Source: a virus | Length of the DNA stretch: 45,254 nt | Strand: one strand, 5' to 3' | IMG/VR virus record: IMGVR_UViG_3300009502_000085 | Coordinates: 1 to 45,254 of that record | In this document: positions 32,473 to 40,815 of the stretch, one piece after another | How positions within the stretch are numbered: the first letter of the stretch is position 1 | Layout: every line of letters starts with the position of its first letter | Notes under the pieces: model-generated | The model's database searches: none | Told to the model about the DNA's origin: nothing | Seen by the model: the letters and a program-made list of their open reading frames with translations, nothing else | Made by a program: the position numbers and the translations under genes

Positions 32473-32613
32473 TTATTTGTTTTTAGCCATTTTTTTAAAT
32501 GTGCGAGCCAATGATTTACGTTTAGGAGTACAAGTAGCCTTAGTCATAGGGGTACAATAACCCTTATGCTTAGGATTAACTGCTCCTTGGATCCAATTTT
32601 TCTTGTCTGCCAT
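32473..32613 (-). CDS. small conserved basic phage protein (46 aa)
   Basis: 46 residues from ATG 32613 to TAA at 32475-32473. It begins MADKKNWIQGAVNPKHKGYC and has PMTKATCTPKRKSLARTFKK. This PMTK-x-TC-TP-x-RK-x-LA-x-T-x-K pattern recurs in small proteins of many phages, so it is under selection. Two cysteines and many Lys/Arg suggest nucleic-acid or metal binding. Function unknown. Confidence 0.65.
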   Translation of the reverse strand: MADKKNWIQGAVNPKHKGYCTPMTKATCTPKRKSLARTFKKMAKNK

Positions 32614-32620
32614 AACATTT

Positions 32621-32884
32621 TCATTTTTTAACTGTTAGCTTTGCCTGCATAAATTCATCTTTAGGATCTGGAATTTCAAGAACAACACCATCTTCAACAG
32701 CTTTAACCATAAGGTTTTCAAACACATTGTTAGCTTTTTCAAGAGCTAAGATACGTTGAGCTTCAGGAGTTCCCATGATACCTCTAATGGCATTAAGGAT
32801 TATTCCAAATTGATCTCCAGTAAGTTCGAACTTGTCATCTGGTATCCAGGTGTAACGTTTTGCAGGATTGTAAATTTGAGACAT
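32621..32884 (-). CDS. conserved phage hypothetical protein
   Basis: 87 residues from ATG 32884; the longer in-frame extension overlaps the upstream gene and is rejected. It begins SQIYNPAKRYTWIPDDKF, followed by GDQFGIILNAIRGIMGTPEA and a C-terminal helix and strand. This arrangement is seen in small phage virion-region proteins. No function is established. Confidence 0.65.
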   Translation of the reverse strand: MSQIYNPAKRYTWIPDDKFELTGDQFGIILNAIRGIMGTPEAQRILALEKANNVFENLMVKAVEDGVVLEIPDPKDEFMQAKLTVKK

Positions 32885-32903
32885 AATAATATAATTTGTT
32901 GGT

Positions 32904-33185
32904 TTATAATTCAATTGAGAAGGCCAGCACTCCTGAGGTTTTAATGCTCTTGGAGATATCAAGCCTAATGTTGAAGATGTTATGTAGTTTGAGGATTTCC
33001 TTGAGCAACATATCGTTGTATTTAGGAACACTTGGAGCTAGTCTGAAATGATAAGCTTTAGGGGCTTTCACGATTTCAAGACTTGCCAACTCATCTACAG
33101 AACTTAAGACCCCTTCCAGGTGTGCAAAATAATTTTCTTCGTTATCAAGCAATATTGCTGGAAAGAACCTTCGATTGATTTGCAT
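32904..33185 (-). CDS. hypothetical protein
   Basis: 93 residues, mixed alpha/beta. It includes a hydrophobic N-terminus (RRFFPAILLDNEENYFAHL), VDELASLEIVKAPKAYHFRL and a C-terminal amphipathic helix and strand. Its start overlaps the last base of the ferritin-like gene. No known domain. Confidence 0.6.
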   Translation of the reverse strand: MQINRRFFPAILLDNEENYFAHLEGVLSSVDELASLEIVKAPKAYHFRLAPSVPKYNDMLLKEILKLHNIFNIRLDISKSIKTSGVLAFSIEL

Positions 33186-33598
33186 TACGACAATGTTAAA
33201 AGATATTTAGTCTTGGAGGCTTCACCTGACAAACTCTGAGCTATATTCTCAATGTCTGGCATGTTGTTACTCCCTGCATAACTTTCTAGTTGTCTAGCAA
33301 ATATAAGTAATTCGTTGACAACTTGTGTCGATAATCCTGAAGAATAATTTTTAATAGGATCCACAGGCATAGCTTTTGTTCTAATGCCTGTGTATCCCAT
33401 CATTTTCTCAACTATCTCATCCTTCAGATCGAATACTTTATCGTATAGACTACCAAGAGCCATATGTTCTGCGTAGCTCTTTGTCTGCCAATGCAACTCG
33501 TGGATTTGCAGTTCGAAGTAGTTCATCTTAGCCTTTACACTATCTAAAGATAATGTTCCAGCATTAAGCATTTCTTTAGGAAATAGAGACTCTGCCAT
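33185..33598 (-). CDS. ferritin-like/Dps-fold phage protein (DUF5856-like)
   Basis: 137 residues, all helical. The N-terminal helix NYFELQIHELHWQTKSYAEH resembles Dps/ferritin-type helices with a His-x2-HW motif, followed by HMALGSLYDKVFDLKDEIVE and KMMGYTG, the features of the DUF5856-like phage proteins. Whether it binds iron is unknown; His residues, a Glu and an Asp lie at plausible ligand spacing. It sits among virion and adsorption-related genes. Confidence 0.6.
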   Translation of the reverse strand: MAESLFPKEMLNAGTLSLDSVKAKMNYFELQIHELHWQTKSYAEHMALGSLYDKVFDLKDEIVEKMMGYTGIRTKAMPVDPIKNYSSGLSTQVVNELLIFARQLESYAGSNNMPDIENIAQSLSGEASKTKYLLTLS

Positions 33599-33603
33599 AA
33601 TAA

Positions 33604-33843
33604 TTAACCTCCACCCCTAGTAGTTGTTGTACTAGTCGTAGTACTAGTCGTAGTACTAGTCGTAGTAGGTGCTGCTGTAGTTGTAGTAGTGGTAGTGGTT
33701 GGGTTACAGCATTCGTAAGCTTGGATTTCCATCCACTTACCAACCTTAGGCATCTTTCTACGAAAAATAAGACTGCCAGCAACCACTCTGCCCTGTCCAT
33801 CGAAACGAACATAGGCTTTAAGTTTCCTGTCGAGACTTCCCAT
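33604..33843 (-). CDS. small protein with Thr/Ser-rich tail
   Basis: 79 residues. Residues 1-47 form a compact domain (GSLDRKLKAYVRFDGQGRVV, FRRKMPKVGKWMEIQ, then CC). Residues 49-75 are almost only Thr with some Ser, Ala and Pro, encoded by direct repeats of a GTA-CTA-GTC-type unit (about 33616-33699), ending RGGG. Such tails are typical O-glycosylation acceptors, and a glycosyltransferase gene lies immediately upstream. The domain may be a virion decoration. Confidence 0.7.
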   Translation of the reverse strand: MGSLDRKLKAYVRFDGQGRVVAGSLIFRRKMPKVGKWMEIQAYECCNPTTTTTTTTAAPTTTSTTTSTTTSTTTTRGGG

Positions 33844-33848
33844 AATAA

Positions 33849-34883
33849 TTAATAGTTTAAGTGATATTTGTCAAACAATTCTTTCAGCTCTTTAACATAG
33901 TACCAGCTGCAGTACTTTTTACTATCTTCATTCTCAAATACAAAATTGATTTGAGGATCTGTAAACGGATCCTTTCCACTATGGTACTTCCCTTTGTAGA
34001 ATGTAGGATATGAGAAAGTCTCACTTACCTTCATTAACTCACTGGAGATACCAGCATTGTGATAAATAGGATGTGTTTCCAATCTATCAATAGTATCTGT
34101 TGCCCAACTAAATCCCATCTCAGGAACTACTTTAGGGGCAACATCTCTTAACCATAAATTCCAAAGAACGGACCACATATCAGCACACCAGCTTTGAAAG
34201 CCTTTATTCTCACTCTCAAAGAACTCTTTATTAATGTGTTGGAGATAGGTACGAATTACTAAACAGTCGTTCATTACCTTACTCCAAAACTTAGCATCTA
34301 TGTTCTTTAATAAATACTGTGCTCCTCCAGAATTGAGATTATGCTCTTCAGCTATCTGTCTGTTGACACCTATTAGGCTTGTAACTTCAGCGAGAACATC
34401 CCTAGTAGCATATTCTTCTTTTTTTTCTAGTAGAACATCATGCACTTTACTATCAAAATAGCTTGCATTAATGTAGCTATTTGTGTCTGATACGTAGTTA
34501 ATATCATCTTCTATGAGAGCATCAATGTTGAATCTTTCACTGAATACAATATCACAATCACAATAGAAGATAGCATCAGCAACCCTTTTAGGATTTGCTT
34601 TAAAGTATCTCCATAGGACATAAGGACGCAACACTGAAACATAAATTCCTAGTAGAGGGGTTATGTCATGATCGTCTGTATAAAACACAAATTCTGCCTC
34701 AGGATACAACTCATTAATTCGTTGCCATTTTGGTAGATCTGGAGTTCTGTCTTTAGGAGTAAACACCAGGACTATTGCATCCTTTGAGTGATTAATCTTC
34801 TTAAGACTCTCTAGCCATAGATGAACTTGCCATGTGTAGTAAGTATCATCTGGCTGAGCACAGATAAATTTGAGATCTCTCAT
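33849..34883 (-). CDS. GT-A-type glycosyltransferase
   Basis: 344 residues. The DxD motif appears as FYCDCDIVF (about residues 107-115), preceded by DDHDITPLLGIYVSVLRPYV and RYFKANPKRVADAI, and followed by LNSGGAQYLLKN and a C-terminal WSVLWNLWLRD and HNAGIS region. This arrangement is typical of sugar transferases with a GT-A fold. The substrate is unknown; the genes on both sides encode Thr-rich-tail proteins, which are candidate acceptors. It is 31 bases from the upstream gene. Confidence 0.75.
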   Translation of the reverse strand: MRDLKFICAQPDDTYYTWQVHLWLESLKKINHSKDAIVLVFTPKDRTPDLPKWQRINELYPEAEFVFYTDDHDITPLLGIYVSVLRPYVLWRYFKANPKRVADAIFYCDCDIVFSERFNIDALIEDDINYVSDTNSYINASYFDSKVHDVLLEKKEEYATRDVLAEVTSLIGVNRQIAEEHNLNSGGAQYLLKNIDAKFWSKVMNDCLVIRTYLQHINKEFFESENKGFQSWCADMWSVLWNLWLRDVAPKVVPEMGFSWATDTIDRLETHPIYHNAGISSELMKVSETFSYPTFYKGKYHSGKDPFTDPQINFVFENEDSKKYCSWYYVKELKELFDKYHLNY

Positions 34884-34914
34884 ATGTAGTTGGTTTTAAA
34901 ATTTCAAATGAACA

Positions 34915-35112
34915 TTAGGGCATAGCAGTAGTAGTTGTACTGGTTGTTGATGTAGTAGTGCTAGTAGTTGTACTAGTTGTAGTACTGGTGGTAGTAGTAC
35001 CATTAGCTACAACTTTACCTACTAAACCAATCAGTTGTTCCATTTGTTTTGATATGTTCCATAACTGCTGTGATATTGGATCTTGTCCAGTGGGTCTTGA
35101 TGGTATTGTCAT
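34915..35112 (-). CDS. small protein with Thr/Ser-rich tail
   Basis: 65 residues. The N-terminal half is a short helix (QDPISQQLWNISKQMEQLIG); residues 40-62 are only Thr and Ser (about 34927-34995), ending AMP. The composition mirrors the 33604 product, with repeated TTTS units. The GT-A gene lies next to it. It might be a minor virion peptide carrying sugars. Confidence 0.65.
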   Translation of the reverse strand: MTIPSRPTGQDPISQQLWNISKQMEQLIGLVGKVVANGTTTTSTTTSTTTSTTTSTTSTTTTAMP

Positions 35113-35143
35113 AATTAATATTTTTAATTATTTATCAAATTTA

Positions 35144-35650
35144 CTAAATGTTTATATACATTGTTCCAGGTATGAAATCTTTTTGATTATATTTATCCAG
35201 TAGGGTTGACCAATGATTTCCAAAAGTCTTCTCGAAATGAGGTTTGTCCCCCCATGATTCCCCCCAGGTCCATCCATGGTTCTGGAATATCTCAACAATT
35301 TCCATCCAGTCTGGTGTACCATCTTCATCAAAATCTTTTGCTGTATCCCAGGAAGCTGTTACTCCAGATATGAGAACTATGTCAAGAGCGAGGCCATAGT
35401 TATGATAGGATTGACCACCTTTAGCATTTGTTACTACTCCTAATCTATTACCAGCATTATCAAATAGTTTAGTCCTTCCCTGGGCATAGAGAGCATCCTG
35501 CTCTGCAAAATTTCTTAATGTATAGGCGAATCTACAATAGGTATCACTTTCTAATGCTGGAACTATCTCATTGAGATAGATTCCTTCTACTTCTGTTATT
35601 AGTTTGGGATGTAGAAGTTTGATTCGATTGAGTGTGGTTTGATCGATCAT
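35144..35650 (-). CDS. M15 family peptidase endolysin
   Basis: 168 residues. It matches the L-Ala-D-Glu/D-Ala-D-Ala peptidase family M15: RNFAEQDALYAQGRT at residues 46-60, first zinc ligands in SYHNYGLALDI (His83 and Asp90), and the last in GDKPHFE (His138). Between them, residues 106-115 read DFDEDGTPDW, an EF-hand-like DxDxDG calcium loop, as in some M15 phage endolysins. It has no signal peptide, so it needs the holin encoded next to it. The two genes overlap by ATGA. Confidence 0.88.
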   Translation of the reverse strand: MIDQTTLNRIKLLHPKLITEVEGIYLNEIVPALESDTYCRFAYTLRNFAEQDALYAQGRTKLFDNAGNRLGVVTNAKGGQSYHNYGLALDIVLISGVTASWDTAKDFDEDGTPDWMEIVEIFQNHGWTWGESWGDKPHFEKTFGNHWSTLLDKYNQKDFIPGTMYINI

Positions 35651-35874
35651 GATTTATTTTGTATTAATGTCATCGCAGAACTGCCTAATATAAGACTCAT
35701 TAAGCTATAGATAATAGGAGGGTCAATCGTAACCTTACGAAATACACTGTATAATATAATTATACAATACATCAGCAAAGCTATTAAAGCAATAAACCTT
35801 TTACTTGATTCAGGTTTCTCAGAATTAATCAGATCTTTTAAATACTGTATCATTTTCCTAAATGTATTTTCCAA
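35647..35874 (-). CDS. probable holin
   Basis: 75 residues with two hydrophobic segments, at about 27-45 (FIALIALLMYCIIILYSVF) and 52-70 (PPIIYSLMSLILGSSAMTLI), linked by a short basic loop, with charged N- and C-termini. The size and topology fit a two-TM holin, which opens the inner membrane for the endolysin. Its gene overlaps the endolysin start by ATGA, a normal lysis-cassette order. It overlaps the upstream gene by 25 bases. Confidence 0.7.
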   Translation of the reverse strand: MENTFRKMIQYLKDLINSEKPESSKRFIALIALLMYCIIILYSVFRKVTIDPPIIYSLMSLILGSSAMTLIQNKS

Positions 35875-36458
35875 TACGATTGGATGCCAAATTGTAACTC
35901 TCCATGTATATTTATTCCTGTGTATATACCATAGAGTTGGTCTTTCTTATTCTTAAGCATTATTCCAGCATTGATTTGACTAACTGGATTAATTAGACTG
36001 CCTTGTAGAGATCCTCCTATGTATAATTGATTTCGTGATGGGGGAGGAAGTGTAATTGTTTTAGTTATAATTGGATATTTTAGATTGTAACTAAACATTC
36101 TATTTGTTAATTTATTCCTGGCTAGGGTATCTGTTACATATACAAACCCTATGCTATCGACTTTAAGTGTGTCTTTGTATACATTCTTTCTGAAATATAG
36201 ATCTAAGAGATCTGTATATTGTTTTCTTAGTCGAACACAATTTGTGTCTGGAACAAATGTAGGTGGTACTTCTTCAGGTTTTGTATAGACGATGTGAGGT
36301 TTACCAGGCACAGTGTCAGTATGATTAACCCATACAGTATCTATATGGATTGTAGGTTTTGCAGGCTCAGGTTTAGGTTGATTACATCTACTGAGGATTA
36401 ATAAGACTACAAGTAGTCCTATGATTAAAAACAAAAAGTTCTGTTTTATAAAGTTCAT
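35850..36458 (-). CDS. spanin candidate (envelope protein)
   Basis: 202 residues. The N-terminus has a hydrophobic segment (residues 9-25) ending in LILSRCN, which could be a lipobox-type cysteine or simply a TM end. A Pro-rich periplasmic linker follows (PTIHIDTVWVNHTDTVPGKP), and the C-terminal 65 residues are beta-rich (IGGSLQGSLINPVSQINAG, QLYGIYTGINI). One-protein spanins in Gram-negative phages join both membranes, so this fits by place and layout in a holin/endolysin cassette. Alternatively it is a lipoprotein. Confidence 0.45.
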   Translation of the reverse strand: MNFIKQNFLFLIIGLLVVLLILSRCNQPKPEPAKPTIHIDTVWVNHTDTVPGKPHIVYTKPEEVPPTFVPDTNCVRLRKQYTDLLDLYFRKNVYKDTLKVDSIGFVYVTDTLARNKLTNRMFSYNLKYPIITKTITLPPPSRNQLYIGGSLQGSLINPVSQINAGIMLKNKKDQLYGIYTGINIHGELQFGIQSYWKIHLGK

Positions 36459-36556
36459 GATAATAATTTATCAATTTCTACAGAATACTCATCTGTAATA
36501 TCTACTTCAATTATTCTCTGAGAAGTCTTCTCAACCAATTCATCAACCTCTGACAT
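36455..36556 (-). CDS. tiny protein (33 aa)
   Basis: 33 residues from ATG 36556 to TGA at 36457-36455, coupled by a stop/start overlap to genes on both sides. It is acidic and helical (EVDELVEKTSQRIIEVDI). It may be a small regulator or a translated spacer. Support is from coupling only. Confidence 0.4.
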   Translation of the reverse strand: MSEVDELVEKTSQRIIEVDITDEYSVEIDKLLS

Positions 36557-36909
36557 TAGTTCCCTCCTCTATCTCTAAATTTAAATAACTCATCGAGTCT
36601 TTTTACAAATATTTCTGCTTCTGTTTTAGGATCTGCTCCTTTACGAACATTGTCAAAAGCTCTGTTTCTTTCTTCCTCGATATATAGTATTTGATTTCTT
36701 GTAATGTAAAACTCGAATAAATATTGTTTGGTAATTTGCTCTCTTTTTATTTCTTCCTGACTAATGACTATATCATTTATTTTATTAGTATTTCTTGCTT
36801 GAAACTGACATATAAAGAATAACATAATGACAATGATGATCAGTAAAGTTGTCATTGTTATGTCATATAATGTGGGTGGTTTAAAGTGAACATACTCTTT
36901 TAAATTCAT
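36556..36909 (-). CDS. single-pass membrane protein
   Basis: 117 residues with one strong TM segment at about residues 18-36 (TMTTLLIIIVIMLFFICQF), followed by a charged helix-rich domain with coiled-coil character (ISQEEIKREQITKQYLFEF). It is in the lysis cassette region. It may be an accessory lysis or membrane anchor protein. Confidence 0.6.
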   Translation of the reverse strand: MNLKEYVHFKPPTLYDITMTTLLIIIVIMLFFICQFQARNTNKINDIVISQEEIKREQITKQYLFEFYITRNQILYIEEERNRAFDNVRKGADPKTEAEIFVKRLDELFKFRDRGGN

Positions 36910-36911
36910 AT

Positions 36912-37205
36912 TTATTTTAGTTTAACTGTAACAGCTTTTAAATAAGCAACATCTGATATGATGTTCTGTTGGTTTGTTTGAATGGTTGTTTGATTTATTT
37001 CCATTATTTTTAATTTCTCCATCACCCCTTTTTGATTGGTGTCTATTCTAACTATGTCTAATCCCTGAGCATTTTGTGTTGTCTTAATACTATTCAAGTC
37101 AGTAATAATATATCCACAAAGAAGAATAACTAGTCCTGTTAGAAGTGAATTGAATGACTGTAAGGAGATAGTCTTTTCGCTTTTATCTAGTGTCATAAAT
37201 TTCAT
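36912..37205 (-). CDS. single-pass membrane protein with coiled coil
   Basis: 97 residues from ATG 37205; an upstream in-frame start at 37265 lies in the divergent spacer and is less likely. One TM segment (SLLTGLVILLCGYIITDL, about residues 20-37) is followed by a Gln/Asn-rich coiled coil (MEKLKIMEINQTTIQTNQQN). This resembles phage proteins with a short N-terminal tail, one TM and a long coil. It is the first gene of the leftward late operon. Confidence 0.6.
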   Translation of the reverse strand: MKFMTLDKSEKTISLQSFNSLLTGLVILLCGYIITDLNSIKTTQNAQGLDIVRIDTNQKGVMEKLKIMEINQTTIQTNQQNIISDVAYLKAVTVKLK

Positions 37206-37330
37206 GTTATAGTTAAATGAAGACACCCATCCCTTGATAAAAAGAGTGGGTGTAGATTGTAACAAAACTAAGTATTTATTTTAACATTATCAACATTTTT
37301 AATTAATTTTACACTTTAAACCAATAAATT
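37206..37330. promoter_or_regulatory. divergent intergenic region, probable promoters
   Basis: 125 bases between a leftward and a rightward gene, with AT-rich stretches (TTTTAACATTATCAACATTT). Divergent orientation implies two promoters here. No consensus that I can assign with certainty is visible. Confidence 0.5.
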
Positions 37331-40300
37331 ATGCCAACCAGTTACAACTTCTTTAAACAAGAGATCAAACAATGGTTTCTTGAGAACATTCCTACCTCTA
37401 AAAGGATCCTGGATGTAGGTCCAGGAGAAGGAACTTATGCTACTCTACTTCATTCTATAGGATATAGAATTGATGCTGTCGAAGTCTACGAACCTTATGT
37501 ACAACAGTTTGGTCTTAGACGTAAATATGATAATGTTTACGTCAAGGATATTCTAAATTTTGACATACAGGATTATGATGTGATTATCCTTGGTGATGTA
37601 CTAGAACATCTTGACATACCTTCTGCAAAAGAACTAATCTGGAAAATTAAAAAACACAACAAGCAATGTGTGGTTGCTGTACCATACACGATGCCCCAGG
37701 GAGAAGTTGATGGAAATATACACGAGGCACATCTGCAGGAAGATCTAACTCCTGAAGTAATGACGTTGCGTTACCCAGAACTTAGGTGTCTGTATAGTAA
37801 TGAGCATTACGGATATTACGAACTTCCAGACCCTAAACTGGAAAAAGCATTTGTATTATATGCAACGATTAATTATCTAAAGACAGTTGAAGGGGCTGTA
37901 AATGCTCTGAAAGCAGTTAGTAAGATTCCTATCATTGTATATCTGATGGATGGCTATTTAGAGATAGAAGGGGCAACTGTTGTTCGATGGGAATGTAATG
38001 TTGCAAACCTTCCACAAGGAGAATTCATAGACAGATCAGTGTCGTGTCTTTATAAGATGATGATACAACGACCTCTTATTGTAAAAGATGCCCTACAGAA
38101 ATATGCCAAAATTGTAGCTTATATAGACTCTGATTCTGTAGCAACAACGTATGCAGATCGTATATTTGAACTTGCCAGGACAACAAAAGGAATTCCTTAT
38201 TTTACAGAAGGAATATATGATTTTATGTTTTCAAATGGTAAAGGAGGAGTTGATCCAAGTGAACGTCTTGAAGTTCCTTCTTGTAAATTATTTAATGTAC
38301 CTATCACAAATCAATCATATAGACAAACAGGATATTTTGTAGCCAGTGAACACTCTATTTCATTTTTGGATGAATGGAGTTGGATGTGTAATCATCCAGA
38401 AGTATTAAAGAATCCCCAATGGTATGCTCCTTTTCATGAGGAAACAATTCTTAACGTATTACTTTGGAAGTATAATATTACAAGTGGTCTTCCGTTAGTT
38501 TATATGAATATAAGATTAGATAATCTGGATAAAGTATTAAAAAATCCTCAATGGGGAAAAGAGACTGATATGTGGATAAAGTATCCAGAAAAATCTGAGA
38601 ATCTTTTATTCTATCATGGAGAGAAAAACCTTGATAACATGAACAAAATGATTTGTGTACAACCACAGATGAAGAAATCAATGAGGGTACTGTTCTTAGC
38701 ACCTCATCTATCTACAGGAGGGATGCCTGCGTTCCTTCTGAAACGTATAGAAAGCCTTCTGAATTATGATGTGGAGATTTTTGTGGTTGAATGGCAATGT
38801 GTCAGTGGTGATTTTGTTGTTCAGAGAAACGCTATAATGAAATTAGTTAGTAATTTTTACACTCTTGGAGAGGATAAGTACGAACTAATGAAAATTATTA
38901 AAGATAACGAAATTGATGTAGTTCACATTGATGAGATGATAGAGCATGTTGGTAATTGTCCTTTCAGGTTAATGAGCCAGCTTTATGCCAATGACAGGAC
39001 CTGGAGAATTGTAGAGACCTGTCACAATGTTGTATTCAAACCTGATACAGAGAAAAAGTTTAATCCTGATGCTTATGCCTTCTGTACTCCTTATCATATG
39101 GAAGTGTTTAAGAATATGCCTTCCTACAAAGAGGTTATACAATTTCCTATTGATAACAATACCCATAAGGTATGGGATAAAGGAGAAATTAAGAATCTTC
39201 TTGGAATGGAGAAGGGAAAGAAACATGTCCTTAACGTAGGACTTTGGACCAAGGGGAAGAACCAGGGAGAAGGATTAAGGATTGCCAGTAGATATCCAGA
39301 TATGCAGTTTCACTTTGTAGGAAACAGAGCTGGAAACTTCCAAGATTATTGGAAACCTCTTATAGAACATCTTCCTTTGAATGTTACAATATGGGATGAG
39401 AGGGCTGACGTTGAATTATTCTACCAGGCTGCAGACATCTTCATGTTTAATTCTACATTTGAATGTAGCCCTTTGGCTCTTCGTGAAGCTATTGGATATG
39501 GATTACCTATCGTTGCCAGGGATTTAAAAGAGTATGGAGACATGTTTACTCCTTACTTGCAATCTCTTGATACTGACCTAAATATAATCGAGCGAGAATA
39601 CGATATTCCTGAGGATTGTACAACAGATTTATTTGGTGGACTTCACAACGAGTTATACTTACGATTACAGAATAAAGAAGTGGTAATTTCCAACGTAACT
39701 GTTTCACCTGTAAAGATCACTCAGCATTTTGTAGATTATCCTTTCCTTGAGATAACAGGACCTAGTGATAAGATGTATAGAGTAGAATTTTATGATGAGA
39801 ATGAATTGTGTCATTATAGCACTACTATTGAATCAAATCATTGGGTAAGACTTGATCGTAGATATTTCATCAAATGGACTGCCAAGGTATGGGAGAATGA
39901 CATCCTGATTTATCAAAAGACCCTCGACTTTACAGGACAACGTGTATTCATATCATTTGATAGTTCTTCCTTAGGAGATAATATTGCATGGATACCATAC
40001 GTTTTGAAATTTAAGGAGAAACACAATTGTCATGTGATAGTATGTACGTTTAAGAATGCTCTGTTCAAGAGTGTCTATCCAGAACTTGAATTCGTAGAGC
40101 CAGGATCAACTGTTCATAACATCATAGCTCAATATAAAATTGGCTGGCATTATGATCCATTGAGAGAACCTGAGGTGCCTAACACTATTTCTCTGCAGAA
40201 GTGTGCTAGTAACATTCTAGGACTTGAACATGAAGAGATTCAACCAAGGATAGCTTATAAGATAAACAAACTTCCTACGTCAAAACCTTATGTAACAATT

Positions 40301-40771
40301 GCTACAAATAGCACATCTGGTTGTAAGTTCTGGCAGAAGGAAGATTGGCAGAAAGTTATTGATTGGTTACATGGGAAAGGATATGAGGTAATCAATGTTT
40401 CCAAAGAGAAAAATGAGTTCAGTCATACCACACAACTCTTTGATGATTCCTTAGGAAACACAATGAATGTTATTCATCATAGTAAACTCTTGATAGGACT
40501 CTCTAGTGGTTTATCCTGGTTAGCCTGGGGAATGGGAAAACACACAATCATGATCTCTAACTTTACAGAAAAAGATCATGAATATGTTTCAAACTGTACA
40601 CGAATTGTTGATACCACTGTCTGTCATGGATGTTGGAACAGACCTGATATCAAGTTTGATAAAGGGGATTGGGATTGGTGCCCTATTCACAAAGGAACTT
40701 CTAGACAATGGGAATGTCAGAAAGCTATAACAGGAGAACAAGTAATTGAAAAACTTCAGAATTTACTATAA
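37331..40771 (+). CDS. four-domain methyltransferase and glycosyltransferase fusion
   Basis: 1146 residues. Residues 20-165 form a class I SAM methyltransferase (RILDVGPGEGTYATLL, VIILGDVLEHLD). Residues 175-430 form a GT-A-like domain with AKIVAYIDSDSV as DxD. Residues 448-780 form a GT-B transferase of family-4 type (VLFLAPHLSTGGMPAFLLKR, then NVGLWTKGKNQGEGL, FECSPLALREAIGYGLPIVA). Residues 880-1146 resemble bacterial autotransporter O-heptosyltransferases (GT9-like): SFDSSSLGDNIAWIPY, SSGLSWLAWGMGK, then four Cys (1098, 1101, 1117, 1129) in CHGC, WCPIHKGT and WEC. The substrate is unknown. The protein stands alone between two leftward blocks, with a terminator after it. Confidence 0.85.
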   Translation: MPTSYNFFKQEIKQWFLENIPTSKRILDVGPGEGTYATLLHSIGYRIDAVEVYEPYVQQFGLRRKYDNVYVKDILNFDIQDYDVIILGDVLEHLDIPSAKELIWKIKKHNKQCVVAVPYTMPQGEVDGNIHEAHLQEDLTPEVMTLRYPELRCLYSNEHYGYYELPDPKLEKAFVLYATINYLKTVEGAVNALKAVSKIPIIVYLMDGYLEIEGATVVRWECNVANLPQGEFIDRSVSCLYKMMIQRPLIVKDALQKYAKIVAYIDSDSVATTYADRIFELARTTKGIPYFTEGIYDFMFSNGKGGVDPSERLEVPSCKLFNVPITNQSYRQTGYFVASEHSISFLDEWSWMCNHPEVLKNPQWYAPFHEETILNVLLWKYNITSGLPLVYMNIRLDNLDKVLKNPQWGKETDMWIKYPEKSENLLFYHGEKNLDNMNKMICVQPQMKKSMRVLFLAPHLSTGGMPAFLLKRIESLLNYDVEIFVVEWQCVSGDFVVQRNAIMKLVSNFYTLGEDKYELMKIIKDNEIDVVHIDEMIEHVGNCPFRLMSQLYANDRTWRIVETCHNVVFKPDTEKKFNPDAYAFCTPYHMEVFKNMPSYKEVIQFPIDNNTHKVWDKGEIKNLLGMEKGKKHVLNVGLWTKGKNQGEGLRIASRYPDMQFHFVGNRAGNFQDYWKPLIEHLPLNVTIWDERADVELFYQAADIFMFNSTFECSPLALREAIGYGLPIVARDLKEYGDMFTPYLQSLDTDLNIIEREYDIPEDCTTDLFGGLHNELYLRLQNKEVVISNVTVSPVKITQHFVDYPFLEITGPSDKMYRVEFYDENELCHYSTTIESNHWVRLDRRYFIKWTAKVWENDILIYQKTLDFTGQRVFISFDSSSLGDNIAWIPYVLKFKEKHNCHVIVCTFKNALFKSVYPELEFVEPGSTVHNIIAQYKIGWHYDPLREPEVPNTISLQKCASNILGLEHEEIQPRIAYKINKLPTSKPYVTIATNSTSGCKFWQKEDWQKVIDWLHGKGYEVINVSKEKNEFSHTTQLFDDSLGNTMNVIHHSKLLIGLSSGLSWLAWGMGKHTIMISNFTEKDHEYVSNCTRIVDTTVCHGCWNRPDIKFDKGDWDWCPIHKGTSRQWECQKAITGEQVIEKLQNLL

Positions 40772-40777
40772 TATGAT

Positions 40778-40810
40778 AAAGGGTACGCTAATATAACGTA
40801 CCCTTTTATT
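40778..40810. terminator. bidirectional hairpin terminator
   Basis: A perfect 10-bp stem (40778-40787, AAAGGGTACG, with 40797-40806) and a T-rich tail (TTTATTTTT) on the + strand, between convergent genes. On the - strand its T-run is shorter, so termination from that side may be weaker. Confidence 0.85.
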
Positions 40811-40815
40811 TTTCA

